A stretch of DNA of 64,000 bases from an uncultured Bacteroidales bacterium (GTDB taxonomy: Bacteria > Bacteroidota > Bacteroidia > Bacteroidales > Bacteroidaceae), in contig CACZBX010000009.1 in the NCBI GenBank assembly GCA_902779535.1, positions 1 through 64,000 of the forward strand, written 5' to 3'. The notes beneath the pieces were generated by a model that saw only the letters and a list, made by a program, of their open reading frames with translations, was not told the DNA's origin and ran no database searches. The translations under genes and the position numbers were made by a program. Below, in pieces: positions 49,835-61,417 of this stretch. Numbering within the stretch: position 1 is the first letter of the stretch; every line of letters begins with the position of its first letter.

Positions 49835-50560
49835 TCAATCAAATATAGCTTTCAAAACATCCAAAGACTTTAGGACCGGGAAATCTGGCAGGTGCAAGCG
49901 ATAATAATCATTGATTAAAGTCAGGCAACGATCACGCTGATTCCGGTTCATCCTGACTATGTGCATGGTCTCATAATTCATTCGCATCAGCAGAGGCACA
50001 CGGGCAGATTCCTCTGCACTAAGGAAAGACGCATGAGTCGGTAAGGTGGAAGAGAACTGCGCATTCAGCATATCAAAATAAGAACCTTTCCTGTAATGAG
50101 CCAGGTTCGGATATAATCCCAAGAAACGAGATAAGCGCATCAAGAAGACCAAATGAAAGTTAGAAAAATTGGTCTGGCAAGTATCCAGCCATAGGATGGA
50201 ATGTTCGAGGTAAGCGAACAACGGTTCGTTCCCCTCCTCCTCCTTTAAGGCACGATAAAGAAATTCAGAGAGGAAAAGAGCCATGGCCGACTTATAAGGG
50301 TCGTATGGAATGGACCGGAAAGGGATCCATATCTTTGCATTTCGAATGGGATAGATGGACGATTTTGCCCGAAAATCAGCTTCTATCTCAACAAACGAGA
50401 GGGGTTGGAAAAGAACAGACTTAACATTCGACTTACGTGAACGAGATACACGGATCAAGAAAGAAGCCCTTCCCGACAACTTGGTATACACGTCGACAAT
50501 ATTCATCGAATCATTGTATTTAATACAGCGTAGAACAATTCCAACCGTTTTTTGGAGCAT
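49835..50560 (-). CDS. recO: DNA repair protein RecO
   Basis: A 241-residue recombination mediator of the RecFOR pathway. It has the N-terminal OB-fold opening [24 protein letters not shown] and a helical C-terminal part (from about 80). The zinc-binding cysteines of some RecO proteins are absent, as in many Bacteroidota. A TTG at 50566 lies inside the -7 box, so ATG 50560 is the start; the box ends just 3 bases before it. Confidence 0.88.
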   Translation of the reverse strand: MLQKTVGIVLRCIKYNDSMNIVDVYTKLSGRASFLIRVSRSRKSNVKSVLFQPLSFVEIEADFRAKSSIYPIRNAKIWIPFRSIPYDPYKSAMALFLSEFLYRALKEEEGNEPLFAYLEHSILWLDTCQTNFSNFHLVFLMRLSRFLGLYPNLAHYRKGSYFDMLNAQFSSTLPTHASFLSAEESARVPLLMRMNYETMHIVRMNRNQRDRCLTLINDYYRLHLPDFPVLKSLDVLKAIFD

Positions 50561-50563
50561 ATA

Positions 50564-50571
50564 CAAATGTA
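50564..50571 (-). promoter_or_regulatory. -7 box of recO
   Basis: TACATTTG on the minus strand, 3 bases from the ATG, so the mRNA is probably leaderless. Confidence 0.5.
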
Positions 50572-50644
50572 CGGAAAAAACGACAAAAAAAGAGTTTTAT
50601 CAAAAAAAATCTGTTGTTTGTTTTGGAGATTAAAAAAGAGTTCC

Positions 50645-50652
50645 TACCTTTG
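50645..50652 (+). promoter_or_regulatory. -7 box of the tRNA-Glu/rpsT unit
   Basis: TACCTTTG, with TTTTGG about 20 bases upstream as a candidate -33 region. Confidence 0.6.
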
Positions 50653-50715
50653 CATCCGCATTTGAAGGAAAATTCCTTTTTATGGGTAGGACAAGATGTC
50701 CGGTAAAAGCCTGAT

Positions 50716-50787
50716 GGCCTCTTCGTCTATCGGTTAGGACGCAAGATTTTCATTCTTGAAAGGGGGGTTCGATTCCCCCAGAGGCTA
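50716..50787 (+). tRNA. tRNA-Glu (anticodon UUC)
   Basis: A complete cloverleaf: acceptor GGCCTCT/AGAGGCT (first pair G-U), D stem GTC/GAC, anticodon stem CAAGA/TCTTG around loop TTTTCAT with anticodon TTC, and T stem GGGGG/CCCCC around TTCGATT. CCA is not encoded. No terminator separates it from rpsT, 43 bases downstream. Confidence 0.95.
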
Positions 50788-50830
50788 CAATTAAAATAAA
50801 AAAAACAAGTAAATTTAAAGATTAGTCGAG

Positions 50831-51082
50831 ATGGCAAATCACAAATCATCACTGAAAAGAATCAGACAAACAGAGAAGAGAAGACTGCACAATCGTTACT
50901 ATGCAGTTACAATGCGTCATTTTTTGAAGAAAGTACGCAATACTACAGATAAGGAAGAAGCTCTTAAGATGTATCCTACATTGCAGAAAATGTTGGACAA
51001 GTTGGCAAAGCGCAACATCATCCATAAGAACAAAGCTGCTAATCTGAAGTCAAGCGTTTGCGCTTATATCAATAAGCTCTAA
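50831..51082 (+). CDS. rpsT: 30S ribosomal protein S20
   Basis: An 83-residue basic helical protein that binds 16S rRNA. The start [20 protein letters not shown] is the S20 signature, and the conserved [16 protein letters not shown] ends it. It is probably transcribed with tRNA-Glu from the promoter at 50645, and a terminator follows at 51128. Confidence 0.97.
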   Translation: MANHKSSLKRIRQTEKRRLHNRYYAVTMRHFLKKVRNTTDKEEALKMYPTLQKMLDKLAKRNIIHKNKAANLKSSVCAYINKL

Positions 51083-51127
51083 GCAGCCTAACTTTACAAG
51101 GAAATTACTGGAATTTATTCAGATATT

Positions 51128-51160
51128 GGTCGGATATTCTATATTCGGCCTTTTTGTTTT
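51128..51160 (+). terminator. Terminator of rpsT
   Basis: GGTCGGATAT (51128-51137) and ATATTCGGCC (51141-51150), allowing G-U pairs, then TTTTTGTTTT. Confidence 0.8.
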
Positions 51161-51194
51161 AACAGGTTTTTCGGCCTATCGGAAAGCCTGTTTT
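51161..51194 (+). terminator. Second terminator-like hairpin after rpsT
   Basis: AACAGG (51161-51166) pairs with CCTGTT (51187-51192), with an inner TTTTC/GGAAA stem, and TTTT follows. It would back up the first terminator. Confidence 0.5.
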
Positions 51195-51288
51195 AATGTT
51201 TCAAAGACAGGTTGGATTTTTTATCTTTCACACTCATTATTTCACGTTTTTTTAGAACGAAAAAGATGGCAAATTCATTGTTTTTTCG

Positions 51289-51296
51289 TATCTTTG
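51289..51296 (+). promoter_or_regulatory. -7 box of gyrB
   Basis: TATCTTTG, 28 bases before the ATG at 51325. Confidence 0.6.
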
Positions 51297-51297
51297 A

Positions 51298-53292
<1,995 letters not shown>

Positions 53293-53334
53293 TTAATTAT
53301 ATATTTAAATCCGACCTCACGCCTTACAAGAGGT

Positions 53335-53366
53335 AGTCCCGAACGAATGTTCGGGACTTTTTTTAT
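53335..53366 (+). terminator. Terminator of gyrB
   Basis: AGTCCCGAAC (53335-53344) and GTTCGGGACT (53349-53358) form a perfect 10-bp stem with a GAAT loop, followed by a T-rich tract. Confidence 0.85.
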
Positions 53367-53577
53367 TTATATTCTCTTGTCCAACATCCAAAGAAAAAGC
53401 ATTGGTTATCGCAACTTGAGATATAGGGAAAATTCCGATGAAATGGAACTTTTTTACCTATTTCTACACTTGAACAGGATACAACAAACCCAGAAAATAA
53501 TTTATATTTTTCTCCTAATTCATAGGAAAATAAATAGAAAGAGTTAAATTTACAAGAGAAACAAATAAAGGAACTAT

Positions 53578-56247
53578 ATGAAAATTACATTTCAAATCGA
53601 CTATCACACCATTTGGGGAGAAGAGATTGGTGTGATTATCAATGGAACTGAAAGCGTAATGCTGAACACAAGGGATGGAAAACTTTGGGAAGGATATTAC
53701 GTATCTAAAGAACCAACCCCCAACGGGATCCTCTCTTATAAATATGCCGTGTATAAAAACGGTGTGGTAACCCGACTGGAGAACGGCAATACTCCGCACT
53801 TCCTACCTCAGTCCGAGGACAACGACTTGAGATTCCTTGTAAAAGATAGTTGGAGAGACCTATTCGATCCTCTTTACAGTGCAGCCTTCAGCGGTCAATT
53901 CAAGACACTGAAACAGATCAAAGCCGCTGAATACGATCCAACTGGAAGTATCACCCTGCGGGCGATTTGTCCTTGCTTACGCAACAAAGGTCGGGTGCTC
54001 GGTATCAGCGGTAAAGGAAAAGTATTCGGGAACTGGGACACATCATCCCCTCTACTGATGGAGGAAGTACTTCCTAACGAATGGGCCATTACCCTGAAGT
54101 CGGACGATTTAGAACTCCCGATGGAATACAAGTTTGTAGCCTGCGATGCACAAACTAAAGAGATCAAGGAGTGGGAACTTCATGACAATCGAATGATCTA
54201 CCGTTATCAGATACATCCCGAAGAGATCATCGTTCCTAAAGAAGTAGAAGTACAGTTCAACATCGAGAAGACAAGGATTGCAGGAACCGCTATTCCCGTA
54301 TTCTCGCTTCGAAGTGAAGGCAGCTTTGGAGTAGGCGATTTCGGTGATTTGAAGAAACTTGTCGACTGGGCCGTTCTTACTCACCAAAGAGCGATACAAA
54401 TCCTGCCCATCAATGATACAACCATAACTCATACCTGGACAGACTCTTATCCTTATAACAGTATGTCCATCTATGCTTTCCACCCAATGTACATCGACTT
54501 GAGGCAACTACATCCACTCAAAGACCAGGCTCTTCAACAGTCTTTTGAAAAGAAACAAAAAGAGTTGAATGCCTTACCACAAGTCGACTATGAGGCAGTC
54601 AATAACGAAAAGCACGCCTATCTAAGAGCATTATATGCACAAAGTGGACGATATACACTTAATTCAAAAGGGTTTAAGGCTTTCTTTGAAGCGAATGCTC
54701 ACTGGCTACAACCTTATGCGGCATTCTCATACCTAAGAGATCAGTTTGGCACACCAGATTTCAACCAATGGCCTCAGTATAGCACGTATAAAAAAGACGA
54801 AATAGAAGCACTGTGTGATAAGAAAAGCCCTATATATAAGGAAATCGCCTACTACTATTACATACAATATCTTTTACACATCCAACTTCTTGAAGCAAGC
54901 AACTATGCAAAGGAAAAAGGGGTAATCTTAAAGGGCGATATTCCTATTGGAATCAGCAGGAATAGTGTTGAAGCCTGGGTTGAACCATATTATTTCAACA
55001 TGAACGGACAGGCAGGTGCACCACCCGACGCTTTCTCGACCAATGGTCAAAACTGGGGATTGCCGACATATAATTGGGATGTCATGGAAAAAGACCATTA
55101 TCAATGGTGGCAAAGACGTTTCCGTAAGATGGCAGAATACTTCTCCGCCTATCGAATTGACCACATCCTAGGATTCTTCCGTATCTGGGAGATACCCTAT
55201 CACTCCGTCCACGGCCTGTTAGGACAATTTGTTCCATCAAAGCCGATGAGTATAGCTGAAATTGAATACTATGGATTGCCTTTCCAACGTGATTTCATGA
55301 CTAAACCATTCATCAATGATCACATGCTGGATGAAATATTTGGAGAAGACGCCAACTTTGTAAGACAAGTTTTCGTACAACATGAACATCATGATATCTA
55401 TTCAATGAGACCAGAGTTCGATACACAACGTAAGGTTGAAACATATTTCAAGGGAAAAGACAGCGAAAAGGATATTCAATTAAAAGAAGGTTTATACTCC
55501 TTGATTAGCAATGTCTTGTTTGTGCCCGACCGTAGTGAGAAAGATATGTATCACCCCCGCATTGCCGCACAGGACGACTACCTCTTCAAACAGTTGACTT
55601 GGAAGGAACAAGAGGCATTTATCCGATTGTATAATGACTACTATTATAAACGTCACAACCAGTTCTGGTACGAACAAGCCATGAAGAAACTTCCGATCCT
55701 CACACAATGTACCTCAATGTTAGTGTGTGGTGAAGACCTTGGCATGGTTCCTGAATGTGTACCCTGGGTTATGAACGAACTTCAAATCTTAAGTTTGGAG
55801 ATTCAACGCATGCCAAAGAACCCACAGCATGAGTTTGGTCACGTATGGGAATACCCTTATCACTCTGTCTGCACGATATCAACTCACGACATGTCAACGT
55901 TACGTGGATGGTGGGAAGAGGATTACGAACAGACATGTCACTTCTATAAGCACGTGATGGGACGATGGGACGAAGCGCCTAAGGAGGCAACTTCTGCTAT
56001 CTGTGAAGAAATCGTCCGCCGCCATCTGGAGTGCCCGTCTATGCTCTGCATTCTTTCGTTCCAAGACTGGACTTCCATTGACTCAGGTCTAAGAAATGAT
56101 GATGTTGAAGCCGAACGTATCAACATACCTGCAATTCCACGTCATTACTGGAGATATCGCATGCATCTTACATTAGAAGAGTTGATGAAAAACAACGAAT
56201 TCAACGAGAAAATAAAACAAATGATTGATCAAAATGGAAGAAATTAA
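53578..56247 (+). CDS. malQ: 4-alpha-glucanotransferase (amylomaltase), GH77 with N-terminal starch-binding domains
   Basis: An 889-residue cytoplasmic amylomaltase that moves glucan segments between maltodextrins. Two CBM20-type domains (about 1-95 and 125-220, the second with GKGKVFGNWD) precede the GH77 barrel (from about 250). Catalytic residues are Asp528 (nucleophile, YRIDHILGFFRIWEIP), Glu719 (CGEDLGMVPEC) and Asp771 (STHDMSTLRGWW). The large N-terminal part resembles plant DPE2-type enzymes and is common in Bacteroidota. A TAAATTTA box at 53545-53552 may be its promoter. The MFS transporter follows after 6 bases. Confidence 0.93.
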   Translation: MKITFQIDYHTIWGEEIGVIINGTESVMLNTRDGKLWEGYYVSKEPTPNGILSYKYAVYKNGVVTRLENGNTPHFLPQSEDNDLRFLVKDSWRDLFDPLYSAAFSGQFKTLKQIKAAEYDPTGSITLRAICPCLRNKGRVLGISGKGKVFGNWDTSSPLLMEEVLPNEWAITLKSDDLELPMEYKFVACDAQTKEIKEWELHDNRMIYRYQIHPEEIIVPKEVEVQFNIEKTRIAGTAIPVFSLRSEGSFGVGDFGDLKKLVDWAVLTHQRAIQILPINDTTITHTWTDSYPYNSMSIYAFHPMYIDLRQLHPLKDQALQQSFEKKQKELNALPQVDYEAVNNEKHAYLRALYAQSGRYTLNSKGFKAFFEANAHWLQPYAAFSYLRDQFGTPDFNQWPQYSTYKKDEIEALCDKKSPIYKEIAYYYYIQYLLHIQLLEASNYAKEKGVILKGDIPIGISRNSVEAWVEPYYFNMNGQAGAPPDAFSTNGQNWGLPTYNWDVMEKDHYQWWQRRFRKMAEYFSAYRIDHILGFFRIWEIPYHSVHGLLGQFVPSKPMSIAEIEYYGLPFQRDFMTKPFINDHMLDEIFGEDANFVRQVFVQHEHHDIYSMRPEFDTQRKVETYFKGKDSEKDIQLKEGLYSLISNVLFVPDRSEKDMYHPRIAAQDDYLFKQLTWKEQEAFIRLYNDYYYKRHNQFWYEQAMKKLPILTQCTSMLVCGEDLGMVPECVPWVMNELQILSLEIQRMPKNPQHEFGHVWEYPYHSVCTISTHDMSTLRGWWEEDYEQTCHFYKHVMGRWDEAPKEATSAICEEIVRRHLECPSMLCILSFQDWTSIDSGLRNDDVEAERINIPAIPRHYWRYRMHLTLEELMKNNEFNEKIKQMIDQNGRN

Positions 56248-56253
56248 AGCAGT

Positions 56254-57612
56254 ATGAAACAAATACCTGACAAGAGTTTCTGGCAATTATGGAACCTCAG
56301 CTTCGGATTCTTTGGTGTACAAATCGCCTATGCACTTCAGAGTGCAAACATCAGTCGAATCTTCTCCACTCTTGGAGCTGATCCCCATAACTTGAGTTAT
56401 TTCTGGATCCTACCGCCACTGGCCGGAATCATCGTCCAACCAATTATTGGTGTGCTTAGCGATCGTACCTGGACACGCTTCGGACGACGTATACCCTACC
56501 TGTTTATTGGAGCACTAATCGCAGTTGCCGTGATGTGTCTGCTCCCGAATGCTGGAAGTTTCGGTATGACGGTAGGTGCGGCCATGGTCTTCGGGCTGAT
56601 CTCGCTCATGTTCCTTGACACATCCATCAACATGGCGATGCAGCCTTTTAAGATGATGGTAGGGGATATGGTCAACGAGAAGCAAAAAGGTCTAGCCTAT
56701 TCCATCCAGAGTTTCCTTTGCAATGCAGGAAGTCTGGTGGGCTATCTCTTCCCTTTCATCTTCGCTTACTTGGGAATCAAGAATACAGCAGCCAAAGGTG
56801 TTATCCCTGATTCTGTTATCTACTCTTTTTACATCGGAGCACTCATCCTCATCCTTTGTGTCATTTACACATCGATGAAAGTCAAGGAGTACCCACCTGC
56901 AGAATATGCTGAGTATCATGGTATAAAAGAAGAAGACAAAAAAGAAAAGACCAATATCTTCAAGCTGTTGGCAAAAGCTCCGAAAGCTTTTTGGACGGTT
57001 GGACTTGTTCAGTTCTTCTGTTGGGCTGCTTTCATGTTCATGTGGACCTACACGAATGGAAGTATTGCCCTAAATGTCTTCGACGCTCCGACCGTCGAGA
57101 CTGTTGTCAAGGGAGTTCAGCGAGTAATTATTGACACACAATCCAACCAATATCAGGATGCAGCAAACTGGGTCGGTATTCTCTTTGCGGTACAGGCCAT
57201 CGGCTCCGTACTATGGGCTGTCATGATTCCACTATTCAAGAATCGCAAATTGATTTATGCACTAAGCCTCGTCTTAGGAGGAATCGGATTCATCTCCATC
57301 TTCTTCATCCATGACAAATACATCTTGTTCCTTTCCTTCTTACTCATCGGATGTGCTTGGGCCGCCATGCTTGCTTTGCCTTTCACCATTCTGACGAATG
57401 CGTTGACAGGAGGTCACATGGGTACCTATTTAGGTCTGTTCAACGGAACGATTTGTATTCCACAAATTGTGGCAGCGGCCCTGGGAGGCAGCATCCTTGC
57501 CCTCTTCACGAAGCCAGGCTTTGTTTCGCCTGAAGTAAACATGCTCGTACTGGCAGGTGTTCTGCTCATTATTGGTGCTGCTTGTGTAGGCGTTATCAAA
57601 GAAAAAGCATAA
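56254..57612 (+). CDS. MFS sugar transporter, SLC45/GPH type (maltose or maltodextrin)
   Basis: A 452-residue inner-membrane transporter with about 12 segments. The start FWQLWNLSFGFFGVQIAYALQ and the conserved GVLSDRTWTRFGRRIPY loop (MFS A-like motif, about 68-84) match the SLC45/SUC-type group, which imports sucrose, maltose or similar sugars with protons or Na+. Its placement 6 bases after malQ and near susA and susR makes maltose or maltodextrin the probable substrate. A long hairpin follows it. Confidence 0.87.
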   Translation: MKQIPDKSFWQLWNLSFGFFGVQIAYALQSANISRIFSTLGADPHNLSYFWILPPLAGIIVQPIIGVLSDRTWTRFGRRIPYLFIGALIAVAVMCLLPNAGSFGMTVGAAMVFGLISLMFLDTSINMAMQPFKMMVGDMVNEKQKGLAYSIQSFLCNAGSLVGYLFPFIFAYLGIKNTAAKGVIPDSVIYSFYIGALILILCVIYTSMKVKEYPPAEYAEYHGIKEEDKKEKTNIFKLLAKAPKAFWTVGLVQFFCWAAFMFMWTYTNGSIALNVFDAPTVETVVKGVQRVIIDTQSNQYQDAANWVGILFAVQAIGSVLWAVMIPLFKNRKLIYALSLVLGGIGFISIFFIHDKYILFLSFLLIGCAWAAMLALPFTILTNALTGGHMGTYLGLFNGTICIPQIVAAALGGSILALFTKPGFVSPEVNMLVLAGVLLIIGAACVGVIKEKA

Positions 57613-57627
57613 ATAACATCAGAAAGA

Positions 57628-57664
57628 AAGCAGGGAATAAGGGTTATCCTTATTCCCTGCTTCT
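57628..57664. terminator. Hairpin between transporter gene and susR
   Basis: AAGCAGGGAATAAGG (57628-57642), loop GTTAT and CCTTATTCCCTGCTT (57648-57662) form a 15-bp perfect stem between convergent genes. The flanking T-tracts are weak. Confidence 0.65.
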
Positions 57665-57667
57665 TAT

Positions 57668-59266
57668 TTATAAATTCTTCAAGTTCTCCTCAAAAGTTTC
57701 CGGATGAATGGCCTTGTTTCGTATTCGACTCCTATAATTATAAATTGTAGCCAATGAATAGTTCAGGAAGTGTGCAATGCTATTACTATCCGAGATACCC
57801 AAACGGATCAAGGCAAACACGCGTAGCTCGGTTGTCAATAATTCATTCGACTTTGGAACAATCTGATATGCTGGTTGCAACAATGCATTAAAGGAAGTGA
57901 TGAAATCCGGGAACAACTCCAAGAAAGATTTATCGAACTCTTGATAGAACGCTTTTCTCTCATCGTGAATAAACTGTTCCGACTTGATCGCTTTATACAG
58001 TTCCTCCACATGTGACGACATAGCCAACCGGGCCAACGAACGGCGATAGGCTTCCAGTTTATCAAGATAAGAAACACAACGGTCTAAGTATCGGCCAATA
58101 TACATCTCTTTGATCTTCCCTGTTTCAGCCAGTTCTTTATTCACCAACTGCAACTGTTTGTTAATGCGCCTCAAATCTCTTCGTGTCGTATTAATTTTCT
58201 TGTTCCATCGATACAAATAGAAAACGGCAATAATAAGAAATATAGATAGTACACTAACGCAAGTCAATAGGATCTGAGAGAATCTCAAATTCTTGCGTTC
58301 CTTTTCCTTATACGCCTTATCGATGATCGGGAAGAACTGAGCGACTTCGAAAGATCTTAAACGAGCATTACAATTGACCGCATCCTCCATCGAACAGTTC
58401 AGGTATTTATAAGCACGATCCAAGTCGCCTTCTCCGTACATCAGATAAGCCAGTTTCTGCAAAGAAGCATATTCACGTGTCGCATTCTGTAAGTCGGATA
58501 TGGCTGTCATAGCCAAACAAAAGATTTGCTTTTTTATTTCATGCAACACTTCATACGTCTCGGCCAACGTATAATAAATATAGGCTTTTTGCTGACTCAT
58601 GGGTTGTCGATCCAGCAATTTGTTTAACGCTTTCAACGCCTCATCAGGCTGTCCATCCATCAATATTTTCTCTGCACGGACAATTTCGGCATCCATGTTC
58701 CGATCCATCGATTGCAAGATAGAATCCCGATATGCCTGTGTCTTTAACATGAAATCTTTTTTCTCCTGCGAATTTGGTGTATAATCAGCAACCCAACCAT
58801 AGTAAGCCCTGAACGTACTATAATAATAACGAAGCATATCTTCCGACAGTTGGCTTTGGTCGATCTCATCCAACAAGGTGAACGCTTCACCATAAAGCCC
58901 CATCACACCATAAACCTCCGCCCTATTCATCTTTATCTCCGACTCCCGACGAACTTTTTCAGATGGAGATAAATAATTCCATTTTCGTTCCATATAAGCC
59001 AAAGCCGAATCGGCCTGATAATGTAGGTATTGAACGAATAAGTTATTGCAAAGCTGAGATCGCACACTATCATTTACCGTAGCATAAAGGCGTCGTTTCA
59101 TCTTACTCAATTCGCGTTCTTTCTGCTGTTGAAAAATAGCCTTCTGCGATATGACCTTATCCAGCTCTCTCAACACTTTTGCCTCATCCATCTCTTGACA
59201 AAATGCAATCGATGGAAAAATAAAGCCTAAAAAGGCACACCCCAAATAGAATAAATGTTTACTCAT
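57668..59266 (-). CDS. susR: SusR-like starch/maltose-responsive regulator (DUF6377 type)
   Basis: A 532-residue protein with a signal-anchor-like N-terminus, TPR-like helices in the N-terminal half (about 30-330), a transmembrane segment (about 340-360, LLTCVSVLSIFLIIAVFYL) and a cytoplasmic C-terminal part with a helix-turn-helix near the end (about 490-520, GISDSNSIAHFLNYSLATIYN). This order is that of SusR, the membrane activator of starch genes in Bacteroides thetaiotaomicron, which senses maltose or larger malto-oligosaccharides. It is divergent from susA, whose promoter it probably controls. Confidence 0.78.
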   Translation of the reverse strand: MSKHLFYLGCAFLGFIFPSIAFCQEMDEAKVLRELDKVISQKAIFQQQKERELSKMKRRLYATVNDSVRSQLCNNLFVQYLHYQADSALAYMERKWNYLSPSEKVRRESEIKMNRAEVYGVMGLYGEAFTLLDEIDQSQLSEDMLRYYYSTFRAYYGWVADYTPNSQEKKDFMLKTQAYRDSILQSMDRNMDAEIVRAEKILMDGQPDEALKALNKLLDRQPMSQQKAYIYYTLAETYEVLHEIKKQIFCLAMTAISDLQNATREYASLQKLAYLMYGEGDLDRAYKYLNCSMEDAVNCNARLRSFEVAQFFPIIDKAYKEKERKNLRFSQILLTCVSVLSIFLIIAVFYLYRWNKKINTTRRDLRRINKQLQLVNKELAETGKIKEMYIGRYLDRCVSYLDKLEAYRRSLARLAMSSHVEELYKAIKSEQFIHDERKAFYQEFDKSFLELFPDFITSFNALLQPAYQIVPKSNELLTTELRVFALIRLGISDSNSIAHFLNYSLATIYNYRSRIRNKAIHPETFEENLKNL

Positions 59267-59288
59267 AGATTAGAATTTCGATCATCTA

Positions 59289-59296
59289 CAAAGATA
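59289..59296 (-). promoter_or_regulatory. -7 box of susR
   Basis: TATCTTTG on the minus strand, 22 bases before the susR ATG. Confidence 0.55.
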
Positions 59297-59457
59297 CAAA
59301 AGTTTTTAATCATTCAAAAAATCAGTGTATAAATTCCTATTTTATACTTATATTTTTATTCAGCAAGCGACGATTTATTTATCTTATCTTCAATATTTTA
59401 TAATTATAAAACATTTATATTTTAATTCTAATCCTTACAAGTTAGGACACGGACCCA

Positions 59458-59465
59458 TAATTTTG
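59458..59465 (+). promoter_or_regulatory. -7 box of susA
   Basis: TAATTTTG, matching TAnnTTTG, 43 bases before the susA ATG. Confidence 0.5.
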
Positions 59466-59490
59466 TATCGTGGAAAGGTAAACTATTTAA

Positions 59491-61359
<1,869 letters not shown>

Positions 61360-61417
61360 AAAACAAACGAACATAAAGGTGTAAATAGTATAAACTTAAC
61401 TTTAAATTCAGAGACAT

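Noticed and set aside
53347..53547. 66-codon frame after gyrB
   Set aside because: It starts within the gyrB terminator's tail and has no supporting features.
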